Shown: one piece after another, positions 16,507 through 24,441 of the stretch
Numbering within the stretch: the stretch's first letter is position 1
How the letters are laid out: every line of letters begins with the position of its first letter
Source of the DNA: Paraclostridium ghonii
GTDB lineage: Bacteria; Bacillota; Clostridia; Peptostreptococcales; Peptostreptococcaceae
DNA: 24,441 nt
Assembly: GCF_023653455.1 (NCBI RefSeq)
Contig: NZ_JAKEDR010000040.1
Span: 1 to 24,441 of the forward strand
Direction of reading: 5' to 3'
Notes under the pieces: generated by a model
Database searches by the model: none
Seen by the model: the letters and a program-made list of their open reading frames with translations, nothing else
Told to the model about the DNA's origin: nothing
Position numbers and translations under genes: made by a program

Positions 16507-17520
16507 GTGGCTAGAAATAGTATAGGAAATCGAACTATTAAGTTAGAAAATGCTCCTACTATAATATCGACATCATCGATAGTAGGTCAGAAAGAAGCAA
16601 ATGGACCTCTTAAAGATTACTTTGATATCAAAATTGATGATGATTTATTTGGAGAAAAAAGTTGGGAATTTGCAGAAAGCAAGATGATTCAAAGTGTTGT
16701 AAAAAATGCAATAAAAAATGCTAATAAATCTATAGATGATATAAATTATATGATAGCTGGAGATTTATTAAATCAACTATTATCAACATCCTTTGCAGCT
16801 AGAGAAGTAAATATTCCGTTTTTAGGAGTTTATGGAGCTTGCTCTACTATGGCTCTTTCTTTATCTATAGGATCTATGTTAGTTGATGGTGGATTTGCTG
16901 ATTTAGTAGTTGCTGCTACATCAAGTCATTACTGTACGGCAGAAAGGCAGTTTAGGTTTCCTTTAGAATTAGGAAATCAAAAACCTATGACTGCTCAATG
17001 GACAGTTACTGGAGCTGGATGTTCATTAATATCCAGTAAAGGTAATGGGCCAAAGGTAAAGTATATAACCATAGGAAAGGTGATAGATAAAGGTATAAGT
17101 GATGCTAATAATATGGGAGCAGCAATGGCCCCAGCAGCTATAGATACTATATACTCTTATTTTATGGATACAAAAGATGACCCAAATAGTTTTGATATAA
17201 TTGCGACAGGTGATTTAGGTAAATTAGGCATGCAGATAACTATAGATTTATTAAAAGAAAAAGGATTAGATATATCTAAAGTGTATACGGACTGTGGAGT
17301 AGAAATTTTTGATTTAGAAAATCAGGATGTTCATTGTGGAGGTAGTGGTTGTGGATGTTCGGCAGCTGTTTTTAATGGATATATTTATAAAATGTTAAAA
17401 GCTAAAAAATTTAATAAGGTAATGTTAGTTTCAACAGGAGCATTACTATCACCAACAAGTACACTACAAAAAGAAAGTATACCTAGTGTAGCTCATGCTG
17501 TAGTTATAGAGAATGAATAG
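16507..17520 (+). CDS. spoVAD: Stage V sporulation protein SpoVAD
   Basis: Thiolase-fold protein of 337 residues that binds dipicolinic acid in the SpoVA complex on the outer face of the inner spore membrane. The N-terminus (SIGNRTIKLENAP) and the segment VYGACSTMALS with C112 at the thiolase-like nucleophile position are typical, as is the HCGGSGCGCSA stretch. The start is GTG with AAAGGAGC upstream. It lies 15 bp after spoVAC and 12 bp before spoVAE, clearly in one operon. In C. difficile SpoVAD and SpoVAE are reported to interact and to be needed for dipicolinic acid uptake. Confidence 0.96.
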   Translation: MARNSIGNRTIKLENAPTIISTSSIVGQKEANGPLKDYFDIKIDDDLFGEKSWEFAESKMIQSVVKNAIKNANKSIDDINYMIAGDLLNQLLSTSFAAREVNIPFLGVYGACSTMALSLSIGSMLVDGGFADLVVAATSSHYCTAERQFRFPLELGNQKPMTAQWTVTGAGCSLISSKGNGPKVKYITIGKVIDKGISDANNMGAAMAPAAIDTIYSYFMDTKDDPNSFDIIATGDLGKLGMQITIDLLKEKGLDISKVYTDCGVEIFDLENQDVHCGGSGCGCSAAVFNGYIYKMLKAKKFNKVMLVSTGALLSPTSTLQKESIPSVAHAVVIENE

Positions 17521-17532
17521 GAGGTATATAAG

Positions 17533-17895
17533 TTGATTATAGATTACTTAAAAGTATTTTTCGTTGGAGGAACGATATGTTTAATAGCTCAAATATTAAT
17601 GGATTATTTTAAAATGCAAACTCCTTATATTATGGTAACATACGTAACCAGTGGAGTTGTATTGAGTTTTTTAGGGGTATATCAACCTATCGTAGATTTT
17701 GGAGGTTCTGGAGCCACTGTTCCTATAATAGGATTTGGATATTCACTATATAATGGAGTTGTAAAGGCAATAGAGAAAGATGGGTTTATGGGCGTATTTA
17801 CAGGAGGAATAACAGCAACTGCAGGAGGAATAACAGCAGCTATATTTTTTGGATATATAATGGCAGTTGTATTTAATCCAAAAGCTAAGCCATAA
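17533..17895 (+). CDS. spoVAE: Stage V sporulation protein SpoVAE (SpoVAEb type)
   Basis: Small membrane protein of 120 residues, homologous in layout to SpoVAC: hydrophobic segments around 5-22, 33-52, 56-75 and 92-114, and the motif GSGATVPIIGFGYS matching AGSIIPITGFANS of SpoVAC. The start is TTG, with TAGGAGGT eight bases upstream. It is the last gene of the operon. No spoVAA, spoVAB or spoVAF is present, the minimal set known from C. difficile. A 17-bp perfect terminator shared with the convergent PBP gene follows. Confidence 0.94.
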   Translation: MIIDYLKVFFVGGTICLIAQILMDYFKMQTPYIMVTYVTSGVVLSFLGVYQPIVDFGGSGATVPIIGFGYSLYNGVVKAIEKDGFMGVFTGGITATAGGITAAIFFGYIMAVVFNPKAKP

Positions 17896-17900
17896 AAAAT

Positions 17901-17940
17901 AAAAGAACTATATGAGTTAAACTCATATAGTTCTTTTTTA
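17901..17940. terminator. Bidirectional terminator between spoVAE and the PBP gene
   Basis: Perfect 17-bp stem around a three-base loop with A and T runs on the two sides. The PBP stop codon overlaps its end. Confidence 0.95.
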
Positions 17941-20550
17941 TTCAGCTGGGGATTGGTTATTATTTGTAGGCGGTGGTTCTGGGTTTGATGGAGTAGTAGT
18001 TCCATTCCCTTCTCCAGTGCCTGGATTATTACCCGTATCTGTATTGTTATTTTCATTACCACCTGTGTTATTTTCATTATCTCCAGGCGGTGGATTTTCT
18101 GGAGTTTCTGTTTCTGGTGTATTCTCTTCTTCTCCAGGTGTAGCTGTTGTAGGAGGTGGTGAATAATAAGAATGTCTGCTAGGTATATTACCTTTTATAA
18201 ATGCTGCCATTGAAGAATAGTAAGAACCTTTAGGAACTATACTACCATTCATTATGTTTATATTGTAAAACTCTATATTACTAGGTTTTTTAAAGTCAAT
18301 TGGATCAAGTCCATCATGTGCTTTTTTCATTACATTAGCCCATAATTTAGCTGAAGTTGCACTTCCGTGAGATACACCTCTACGAGGTAAAGTTTTCTTT
18401 GTATTTGGATCAACTATATAGTCATCACCTATATAAGTAGCACCTACATAATAAGGTGTATAACCAACAAACCAAGCATCTTTATTATCATTTGTAGTAC
18501 CTGTTTTACCAGCTACAGGCATATTACCAAGGCTAGCTGTTTTACCGGTACCTTCTGTAATAACAGATTTCATCATATCTGTAAGAACATATGCAACTTC
18601 AGGATCAACAACTTTATGTTCTTCTGGAGTATTTTGTATTAAAACTTGACCATCAGAAGATTCAACAGTTGTAAATGTTATAGGTTCAACATAAGTACCT
18701 CCATTAGCCAATGTTCCATAAGCTGCTGCCATATCAAGAGGAGAAACACCGTGTGTCATACCACCTAAAGTAAGTGCAGGGAATGTTCTATCAGCTCCTC
18801 CAGGACCATCTTTTAAGTCAGATAAACCAAAATTCTTTAAGTAATCAAGCATAACATCTACACTTTCTTCGTAAGTAGAACCAAGTGTTTCAGCTACTTT
18901 TACAGCTATTGTATTTGATGACTTAGCTAAAGCTTGACGAATTGTCATATCTCCAGCACCAGCTGTTGTAGTTTTTGGATTCCATTTATTATTTTCTTTA
19001 AACTTATAACCGCCACGTGCATCACTAAATGTTTCTGCTTGGTTCTTACCATTATCTATAGCTGGAGTATAAACAGATAAAGGTTTTATAGTAGAACCAG
19101 GTTGGTGTGGATCAGTTGCTCTATTTAAAACTTTTCTAGCTTTAATTTCTCTACCACCAATTAATGCTTTTATTTTACCGGTTCTATAATCTAAAACTAC
19201 CATAGCAGCTTGAGGTTGAGGAATTCCATTCCTATCTATAGTGCCTGGGAAGTTACTTCTATCATTAAACTCATTTTCTAAATTACTTTGCATGTTTTTA
19301 TCTATAGTAGTACGTATTTTTAAACCACCACTAAAGTATAGTGTATTAGCTTCAGCTTCAGTATAACCTTGCGCTATAAGACTGTTTATAACATCACTTT
19401 CTATAAGGTCTTCAACTGAAGAAGCAGGCTTTTTAGATGGTTTAGGTAATTGTATGTTTATTTTTTCAGCAACGGCTTTATCGTGTTCTTCTTGAGTTAA
19501 ATAACCAAGTTCTAACATTTTCATTAAAACTGTTTCTTGTCTTTTCTTAGCTTCAGGATTTAACTCTACTTTTCTACAAACCATATTACCTTGTTTTAAT
19601 TGATTAAAAGTATCGTCGTCAGGTATAAGTCCCCAATCATTAAGTTTATCTATCATGTTTAATTCTACTTTAGTAGGTTCATCGAAACCATCACCCTTTG
19701 AGTAGAATTTTAATCTTCCTTTTAATTCATCTTTAGTTTCATTACCTGTTAACTTTGCAGTATTATAGGCTGCATATTTATTAGGATTTTGAGTTATACC
19801 AACAATCATAGCTGATTCAGCTACTGTAAGGTCTTTTGCATGTTTATTAAAATATGCATTTGCAGCGGCCTCAACACCTATAGCACCTCTTCCAAAGTAA
19901 GCACTGTTTAAATAGAGCTCTAAAACTTCATCCTTTGTAAGAGTTTTATCCATCTCTAGACCATAATAGATATCTTTAATCTTACGAATAACAGAGACTT
20001 CACTAGAAGTTAATAAGTTTTTCGATACCTGCATATTTAGAGTACTTCCTCCAGGGGAAGAAGATGTAAATATGTTTAAAAGTGTAGCTTTAGTAAGACC
20101 CTTTAAATCTACACCATTATGATTATAAAACCTCTGGTCTTCTATGGATACAAGCGCATGTTGAAGATGAAGCGGCATATCCTTTACAGATATAGGTATT
20201 TTTTTATTGTCTGCCGGCGGATTTCCCATTAAAGATCCATCAGTATATAAAAGTTCTGTAACTGTATTAACTTTTTTATCAAGTGCAGCTTTAGTCACAG
20301 GTTCTACATTTTTTAATGCTACAAATACTAGTGCAGTTGAAACCGCAACTCCTAATACTACCATAACTAAAAGTGTTACACCTATAGTTCTAAGCATTTT
20401 AAATTTATCTTTTTTTGTAGACTTAGAAACATTTTTAGTTTTTTTACTACTAACTTTAGTTGACTTGCGTGGAGAGTGAGTAGCTTTAGTACTAGAGGAA
20501 CTAACTTTTTTTCTACGTATTTTATTTTTATCATTATTATCATTTCCCAT
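17938..20550 (-). CDS. Class A penicillin-binding protein (glycosyltransferase/transpeptidase)
   Basis: Bifunctional peptidoglycan synthase of 870 residues. The layout is a very basic, serine-rich cytoplasmic tail (1-51), one membrane anchor (about 53-79), a GT51 glycosyltransferase domain and then a transpeptidase domain. The GT51 domain has the catalytic-type E137 in SIEDQRFYNHNG, and GGSTLNMQ. In the transpeptidase domain the SxxK motif is S486 to K489 in PGSTIKP, SxN is S544-S545-N546, and KTG starts at K682. The last 85 residues or so are a low-complexity tail rich in Pro, Asn, Gly, Thr and Glu, probably a flexible extension in the wall. C. difficile PBP1 lies in a comparable place. An AAGGAGG site precedes the start, and an extended -10 lies about 30 bp upstream. 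Confidence 0.95.
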   Translation of the reverse strand: MGNDNNDKNKIRRKKVSSSSTKATHSPRKSTKVSSKKTKNVSKSTKKDKFKMLRTIGVTLLVMVVLGVAVSTALVFVALKNVEPVTKAALDKKVNTVTELLYTDGSLMGNPPADNKKIPISVKDMPLHLQHALVSIEDQRFYNHNGVDLKGLTKATLLNIFTSSSPGGSTLNMQVSKNLLTSSEVSVIRKIKDIYYGLEMDKTLTKDEVLELYLNSAYFGRGAIGVEAAANAYFNKHAKDLTVAESAMIVGITQNPNKYAAYNTAKLTGNETKDELKGRLKFYSKGDGFDEPTKVELNMIDKLNDWGLIPDDDTFNQLKQGNMVCRKVELNPEAKKRQETVLMKMLELGYLTQEEHDKAVAEKINIQLPKPSKKPASSVEDLIESDVINSLIAQGYTEAEANTLYFSGGLKIRTTIDKNMQSNLENEFNDRSNFPGTIDRNGIPQPQAAMVVLDYRTGKIKALIGGREIKARKVLNRATDPHQPGSTIKPLSVYTPAIDNGKNQAETFSDARGGYKFKENNKWNPKTTTAGAGDMTIRQALAKSSNTIAVKVAETLGSTYEESVDVMLDYLKNFGLSDLKDGPGGADRTFPALTLGGMTHGVSPLDMAAAYGTLANGGTYVEPITFTTVESSDGQVLIQNTPEEHKVVDPEVAYVLTDMMKSVITEGTGKTASLGNMPVAGKTGTTNDNKDAWFVGYTPYYVGATYIGDDYIVDPNTKKTLPRRGVSHGSATSAKLWANVMKKAHDGLDPIDFKKPSNIEFYNINIMNGSIVPKGSYYSSMAAFIKGNIPSRHSYYSPPPTTATPGEEENTPETETPENPPPGDNENNTGGNENNNTDTGNNPGTGEGNGTTTPSNPEPPPTNNNQSPAE

Positions 20551-20578
20551 AATATTGACCTCCTTACTATAAGAATAT

Positions 20579-20587
20579 ATTATATCA
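20579..20587 (-). promoter_or_regulatory. Extended -10 promoter of the PBP gene
   Basis: TGATATAAT on the minus strand, about 30 bp upstream of the PBP start. The -35 is poor. It is divergent from the tyrosyl-tRNA synthetase promoter. Confidence 0.55.
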
Positions 20588-20664
20588 TATATGTAAAAAA
20601 TTTTGTATTTTAAAGATAAAAATGAATGTTATGTAAATAATTAGCTATAGCCTTTTGTCATTAT

Positions 20665-20693
20665 TTGAATTTAACATTTAACTATGATACAAT
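20665..20693 (+). promoter_or_regulatory. Promoter of the tyrosyl-tRNA synthetase gene
   Basis: -35 TTGAAT (20665-20670), 17 bp, -10 TACAAT (20688-20693) preceded by TGA (extended -10). Only about 43 bp of leader follow, so there is no room for a T-box. Confidence 0.65.
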
Positions 20694-20742
20694 ATTAATT
20701 ATTTTTAACTAATTGCAAAAAAAATATGTGTGAGGTGTACAT

Positions 20743-21963
20743 GTGATTGAAATAAATGAACAACTAAAAATAATCAAAAAAGGGGTAGCAGAAATAATAT
20801 CTGAAGAAGATGTTGTTAAAAAGCTAGAAAAATCTGCAAAGGAAAATAAACCATTAACAATAAAATTAGGATTAGACCCTTCTGCTCCAGATATCCACTT
20901 AGGGCATACTGTAGTTTTAAGAAAAATGAAAGCATTTCAAGATTTAGGGCATCAAGTAGTTATTATAATAGGAGATGCTACAGGGATGATAGGAGATCCA
21001 ACTGGAAAATCAGCAGTTAGAAAACAATTATCTCATGATCAAGTTTTAGAAAATGCAAAAACTTACCAAGATCAAATATTTAAAATATTAGACAGAGAAA
21101 AGACAATAGTAAAATTCAATAGTGAATGGCTACAATCTATGAATTTTATGGATGTTGCTAACTTAGCATCTAAATATACGGTTGCTAGAATGTTAGAAAG
21201 AGATGACTTTAAGAAAAGATTTGCATCTAATCAATCTATATCAATCCATGAATTTTTCTATCCATTAATGCAAGGATATGATTCAGTAGCAATAAAAGCT
21301 GATATAGAAATGGGTGGAACAGACCAAAAGTTTAATATATTAATGGGAAGAACTCTTCAAAAAGAATATGAACAAATTCCACAAATTGCTTTATTAATGC
21401 CGATAATAGAGGGTACTGATGGAGTTAAGAAAATGAGTAAATCATTAGGTAACTATATTGGAATAAGTGAAGCTCCAAATGATATGTATGGAAAAACCAT
21501 GTCTATACCAGATGAATTAATAATAAGATACTTCGAATTAGTTACAGATGAGCATCCAGATTCAATAGAATCTATGAAATCTGATATGGAACAAGATAAG
21601 GTAAATCCAAGAGATTTAAAAATGAGATTAGCTAAAGAGGTTGTTAAGTTATATCATGGAGAAGAAAAAGCAATAGAATCTGAGCAATATTTTAAATCTG
21701 TATTCCAAAAGAAAAATGTTCCGGATGATATAGCTGAGATGGAAGTTTCTATAGAGGAATCTGAAGAAGATTTATTTTTTATACCTAAGCTAGTTACAGG
21801 ATTAAAGCTGTCTCCATCTACAAGTGAAGCAAGAAGATTATTAAAGCAAGGTGGAATAAAACTTAACGGTGAAAAAGTAGAAAATGATAAAATATCTTTA
21901 CAAAATGGAGATATAATTCAAGTAGGAAAAAGAAAATTTGCAAAATTAATAATTAACAAGTAA
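20743..21963 (+). CDS. tyrS: Tyrosyl-tRNA synthetase
   Basis: Class I aminoacyl-tRNA synthetase of 406 residues that charges tRNA-Tyr. The HIGH motif is HLGH at 52-55 in [13 protein letters not shown], and KMSKS is at 230-234. GGTDQKFN binds the amino acid side, and a C-terminal S4-like RNA-binding domain is present ([19 protein letters not shown]). The [12 protein letters not shown] version is typical of the TyrZ-type group. The start is GTG with GAGGTG upstream; the ATG three bases earlier is out of frame and followed at once by a stop. The leader is too short for a T-box, so expression looks constitutive. The terminator at its end merges with the yunB ribosome binding site. Confidence 0.96.
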   Translation: MIEINEQLKIIKKGVAEIISEEDVVKKLEKSAKENKPLTIKLGLDPSAPDIHLGHTVVLRKMKAFQDLGHQVVIIIGDATGMIGDPTGKSAVRKQLSHDQVLENAKTYQDQIFKILDREKTIVKFNSEWLQSMNFMDVANLASKYTVARMLERDDFKKRFASNQSISIHEFFYPLMQGYDSVAIKADIEMGGTDQKFNILMGRTLQKEYEQIPQIALLMPIIEGTDGVKKMSKSLGNYIGISEAPNDMYGKTMSIPDELIIRYFELVTDEHPDSIESMKSDMEQDKVNPRDLKMRLAKEVVKLYHGEEKAIESEQYFKSVFQKKNVPDDIAEMEVSIEESEEDLFFIPKLVTGLKLSPSTSEARRLLKQGGIKLNGEKVENDKISLQNGDIIQVGKRKFAKLIINK

Positions 21964-21967
21964 TTAT

Positions 21968-22004
21968 AAGCCCTCCTTACATAATATAGTAAGGGGGGCT
22001 TTTT
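21968..22004 (+). terminator. tyrS terminator whose right arm is the yunB ribosome binding site
   Basis: 13-bp stem (AAGCCCTCCTTAC with GTAAGGGGGGCTT, one G-T pair), 8-base loop, T5. The ATG of yunB begins right after the T run, so GGGGGG in the right arm is the only ribosome binding site for yunB. Confidence 0.9.
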
Positions 22005-22703
22005 ATGAAAAAAATAATGATGCAAAAAAGAAAACAAAAAATTAAAAAGAATATGATAATGTTTATATTACTATTTTTAGTATCAACATTAATAGGAACA
22101 TTTATATACATAGATAATAAACTACGACCAACTATTACTGTTATAGCAGAAACAAAAGCAGAGGAACTTGCAAATAAATCTATAAATAAAGCTGTTGCAA
22201 GTGTTATAGATAATAGTGTGAAATATGAAGATTTAATAAATGTAAAAACAGGTGAAAATGGAAAGATAACAATGATGCAAGCAAACTCTATAGCTATGAA
22301 TGAGATTGCATCAGAAGTTGCATTAGAAATACAGTCAGAAATGAAAAAAATAAAAACCACATCTACATACATACCAATAGGAACTGCACTTGGTAGCCCG
22401 CTTTTAGCAAAGTATGGACCAAAAATAAAGGTATCTATAGAACCAATTGGAAATGTATATGTAGACTTTGGAACAGATTTTGAATCGTCAGGAATAAACC
22501 AAACAAGACATAGAATATATTTAAAAGCAAAAACACAAGTAAAAGTTGTTGTTCCTCTTACAACATCTACAAAAGAAGTTAAAACTCAAATTCCTATATG
22601 TGAAACTGTAATAGTAGGAGATGTTCCAGAGAGTTATGTAAATGTTCCTGAAAAAGATATAGTAAACATAGTTCCTAATAAAAATATAAATAAATCACAT
22701 TAA
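22005..22703 (+). CDS. yunB: Sporulation protein YunB
   Basis: Protein of 232 residues with a basic N-terminus, one membrane anchor (about 17-37) and an extracytoplasmic domain. The order IDNKLRPTITVIAETKAEELANKS, MMQANSIAMNEIAS, PIGTALGSPLLAKYGPKI and the C-terminal SYVNVPEKDIV matches the YunB family as I know it; in B. subtilis yunB is sigma-E controlled and needed for proper spores, but its molecular role is unknown. The ATG follows directly on the tyrS terminator. In read-through RNA its ribosome binding site would be buried in a hairpin, so it probably has its own start of transcription within the hairpin. It is convergent with the SpoIVB-like gene. Confidence 0.88.
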   Translation: MKKIMMQKRKQKIKKNMIMFILLFLVSTLIGTFIYIDNKLRPTITVIAETKAEELANKSINKAVASVIDNSVKYEDLINVKTGENGKITMMQANSIAMNEIASEVALEIQSEMKKIKTTSTYIPIGTALGSPLLAKYGPKIKVSIEPIGNVYVDFGTDFESSGINQTRHRIYLKAKTQVKVVVPLTTSTKEVKTQIPICETVIVGDVPESYVNVPEKDIVNIVPNKNINKSH

Positions 22704-22726
22704 AAGAGGGAGTTTATTCTCCCTCT
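22702..22726 (-). terminator. Terminator at the end of the SpoIVB-like gene
   Basis: Perfect 8-bp stem AGAGGGAG/CTCCCTCT with a six-base loop containing the gene's stop codon. Four T follow on the minus strand and none on the plus strand. Confidence 0.7.
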
Positions 22727-23667
22727 AACATCCAACCTATATAAACTCCATAACCAGTAGCAGGATTGTTTTCAATTGCATGTGATACAGCACCTATAAT
22801 TTTGTTATCTTGTATTATTGGAGTGCCACTCATTCCTTGAATTATACCTCCTGTTAATTCTAACAAATCTTTATCTACAATTTCTATTTTAAAAGTTTTT
22901 GATTCAGGACTTCTTTGATTTTTTATATTTATTATATTAATTTCATATTCTTTAGGAACTTCATTTGAAGTTTGTAAAAGGATTGAAGCTTTTCCGGTTT
23001 TAACTTCATTTAATTTAGCCACTTTATATTGCTTAAATTTTGATAAATCTAACTTATGGATATTACCTTTTATTCCAAAACTTGAATTATCCTTAAAATC
23101 TCCTATAAATTCATTCTTTTGACCATTTACACATCCAACACTACCTTTGGAAGATTTATCTATACTTAAGTTATAAGTTGATGATATATAACCATTTTTA
23201 ATAGGTAAATTTCTATTAAATCCTACACTTATTGGATGAGCAACTGCTCCAAAATTATTATTTTCTGGATTTACATATGTCAAAGTAGCAAAACCAGAGA
23301 CTATATTATTAAAATTAATTTTTTCTAAAATTTCCTTACTCGTATCTATTTCTATTTTTTCATTATTTCTTAAAATCTGAACTTTAATAGATCCATCTTC
23401 TGGTAAAGTATTTAACAAACTAGAAAAATCTGAATAATTATTTATCTTATCATTATTTATAGATATTAATGAATCTCCTATTTTAAAAGGAGAATAAGTA
23501 AAATTATTTTTTACCATAAGATATTGTAATTCAGCATCTATTTGCATTATATTTCCTATAGGAATTAAATAATCTGAATCATTTTTTTCTTTAGGTTCTG
23601 AATAAATAAATCCTGTTGAGATAAAATATAGTAAAAATGTTGTAAAAATGAACTTTTTAAAATTCAC
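22714..23667 (-). CDS. SpoIVB-like serine protease (peptidase family S55)
   Basis: Secreted or membrane-anchored protease of 317 residues. An N-terminal hydrophobic segment (about 5-22) leads to a degenerate PDZ-like region (about 35-105, with FKIGDSLISINNDKI). The S55 domain follows, with the likely catalytic H144 in FGAVAHPIS and S280 in GIIQGMSGTPI. In B. subtilis SpoIVB is made in the forespore under sigma-F/sigma-G and triggers sigma-K activation. It is shorter than B. subtilis SpoIVB (about 426 residues), and the usual GHGISD motif reads AHPIS, so it is probably the second, divergent type; C. difficile has such a second protein, called SpoIVB2, in a comparable neighbourhood, from memory. 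The start has AAGGTG about 10 bases upstream. Confidence 0.82.
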   Translation of the reverse strand: MNFKKFIFTTFLLYFISTGFIYSEPKEKNDSDYLIPIGNIMQIDAELQYLMVKNNFTYSPFKIGDSLISINNDKINNYSDFSSLLNTLPEDGSIKVQILRNNEKIEIDTSKEILEKINFNNIVSGFATLTYVNPENNNFGAVAHPISVGFNRNLPIKNGYISSTYNLSIDKSSKGSVGCVNGQKNEFIGDFKDNSSFGIKGNIHKLDLSKFKQYKVAKLNEVKTGKASILLQTSNEVPKEYEINIINIKNQRSPESKTFKIEIVDKDLLELTGGIIQGMSGTPIIQDNKIIGAVSHAIENNPATGYGVYIGWMLEGE

Positions 23668-23794
23668 TAAAACACCTTCTTTCTGATAAAGTCTATGATG
23701 ATAATTAATGGTGCTTCTTTTAATATTAGATTGTGCAGGATAAGAATTTTAATCCGTAGAAAACAGACACAATAAAACCATAGTTTTCAAAATA

Positions 23795-23835
23795 TAAAAA
23801 TAATCACCTAAAAGTTAAAGGAATTTTAGGTGATT
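23795..23835 (-). terminator. Terminator after the small lysine-tailed protein gene
   Basis: Perfect 12-bp stem AATCACCTAAAA/TTTTAGGTGATT with a 10-base loop, followed on the minus strand by a T-rich run. Confidence 0.85.
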
Positions 23836-24176
23836 TAAACTTTTTTATATTTTTTTACTTTTTTTCTTTTTTTCACTTTAGGATTAGATTTAGTTCTGCT
23901 TAGAGTTGGAGTAGGTGGAACAAAGATATTTTCTTCAGGAGAAGTTTCACCAGAAGAATTAGTCTCAGAATTTGGTGCACAAGTGACTTTAACAGCAGCT
24001 ATAAGAGCTAATTCATCCGAGAAAGTAGCAAAAAAGCTAGCAAGTATATTTAAATCACTTGCATTTACTTCTTCAGCAACAGCAATAGCTAAAGTAGATG
24101 CTAAAACTATATAATCTACATATCCAAAGCAGCAAAGTTTTGATTTATCATCATTACCTCTATTTGTTTTAGACAT
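23835..24176 (-). CDS. Small protein of unknown function with lysine-rich C-terminal tail
   Basis: I do not recognise this 113-residue protein. Three parts can be seen. The N-terminus has a Cys-Cys pair (KLCCFGYVDYIV). A hydrophobic helical stretch follows (about 20-66), with acidic residues but no clear single membrane segment. A polar linker leads to a strongly basic tail ending KVKKRKKVKKYKKV. The helical part vaguely resembles small clostridial domains of unknown function (DUF6774-like), which is a weak impression. The start is the ATG at 24176, with GGAGG five bases upstream; the frame's earlier TTG lies in that ribosome binding site. It sits next to spore genes, and basic tails occur in some coat and core proteins, but any spore role is a guess. 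Confidence 0.7.
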   Translation of the reverse strand: MSKTNRGNDDKSKLCCFGYVDYIVLASTLAIAVAEEVNASDLNILASFFATFSDELALIAAVKVTCAPNSETNSSGETSPEENIFVPPTPTLSRTKSNPKVKKRKKVKKYKKV

Positions 24177-24188
24177 TTTAACCTCCAA

Positions 24189-24441
24189 AATATGTATATA
24201 TAAAATATATATGAGACACTTTAAATATAAACCACTAAAATATATTAATTATAATTATTATTAACTTACATAAAAATGAAGCCTATTGTTAAAATTATAT
24301 ATATACTTTATTAGGGTTCTGTTAATTAGATATGATAAAAATTATTCTCGAAGAGATTAATAAACCGATAGGTTAATATTTGGTTTCAATTATTAAAAAT
24401 AGGCATAGTAAACAAGCCTAACGAAATTATAAAATTTTTAG
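24189..24441. other. Gene-free AT-rich stretch to the window end
   Basis: No reading frame or RNA gene that I can support. The promoter for the small protein at 23835-24176 must lie here (minus strand); no clear sigma box is visible among the ATAT runs. A weak hairpin near 24395-24420 is listed separately. Confidence 0.5.
24395..24420 (-). terminator. Possible weak terminator of a gene beyond the window
   Basis: On the minus strand TAGGC and GCCTA form a 5-bp stem around an 11-base loop, followed by five T. This is short and may be chance. Confidence 0.25.

Noticed and set aside
17938..18190. Low-complexity C-terminal tail of the PBP as a frameshift artefact
   Set aside because: The frame stays open, ends at a stop inside the shared terminator, and such Pro/Asn/Gly tails are usual in clostridial class A PBPs.
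20551..20742. T-box leader before tyrS
   Set aside because: The promoter is about 50 bp from the start codon and no T-box sequence is present.

Overview
The window is AT-rich and looks like the chromosome of a spore-forming, anaerobic member of the Clostridia, most likely Peptostreptococcaceae (the Clostridioides / Paraclostridium / Romboutsia group). Three things suggest this: a complete spoIIA operon ending in sigF; a spoVA cluster reduced to spoVAC-spoVAD-spoVAE, as in C. difficile; and a pyruvate formate-lyase pair sharing a neighbourhood with a class A penicillin-binding protein, a DbpA-type RNA helicase, YunB and a SpoIVB-like protease. The species assignment is inference; nothing was searched.

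Layout, left to right. 1-3.7 kb holds a cut-off DEDD exonuclease (minus), a UvrD/PcrA-type helicase (plus) and an asparaginase (minus). 3.7-4.34 kb is a gene-free stretch with two tandem copies, 199 bp apart, of a 96-bp sequence. Read on the minus strand, each copy has a promoter with 17-bp spacing, a 5' hairpin with a C-rich loop, a C-rich single-stranded stretch, and a copy-specific 3' end with terminators. I interpret them as two paralogous small RNA genes; this is the most likely undescribed element here. 4.34-6.7 kb is a sulfur-transfer operon (cysteine desulfurase plus ThiI for tRNA 4-thiouridine or thiamine). 6.7-10 kb is pflA and pflB (minus), separated by a terminator. 10.2-11.2 kb is a CaCA-type cation exchanger whose reading frame is broken in a run of seven A. 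11.3-12.9 kb is a DEAD-box RNA helicase whose last codons were altered by a 19-bp tandem duplication. 13-14.2 kb is a class I aminotransferase related to LL-diaminopimelate aminotransferase (minus).

14.3-24.2 kb is mostly sporulation. A sigma-H-type promoter drives spoIIAA-spoIIAB-sigF, the forespore sigma-F switch. Next come spoVAC-D-E (dipicolinic acid uptake), a class A PBP (minus), a constitutive-looking tyrosyl-tRNA synthetase gene, yunB, a SpoIVB-like serine protease (minus) and a small unrecognised protein with a lysine-rich tail (minus). Most convergent gene pairs share perfect bidirectional terminators, and several starts were moved from the longest reading frame to a codon with a proper ribosome binding site.

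I see no tRNA or rRNA gene, CRISPR array, insertion sequence or prophage.
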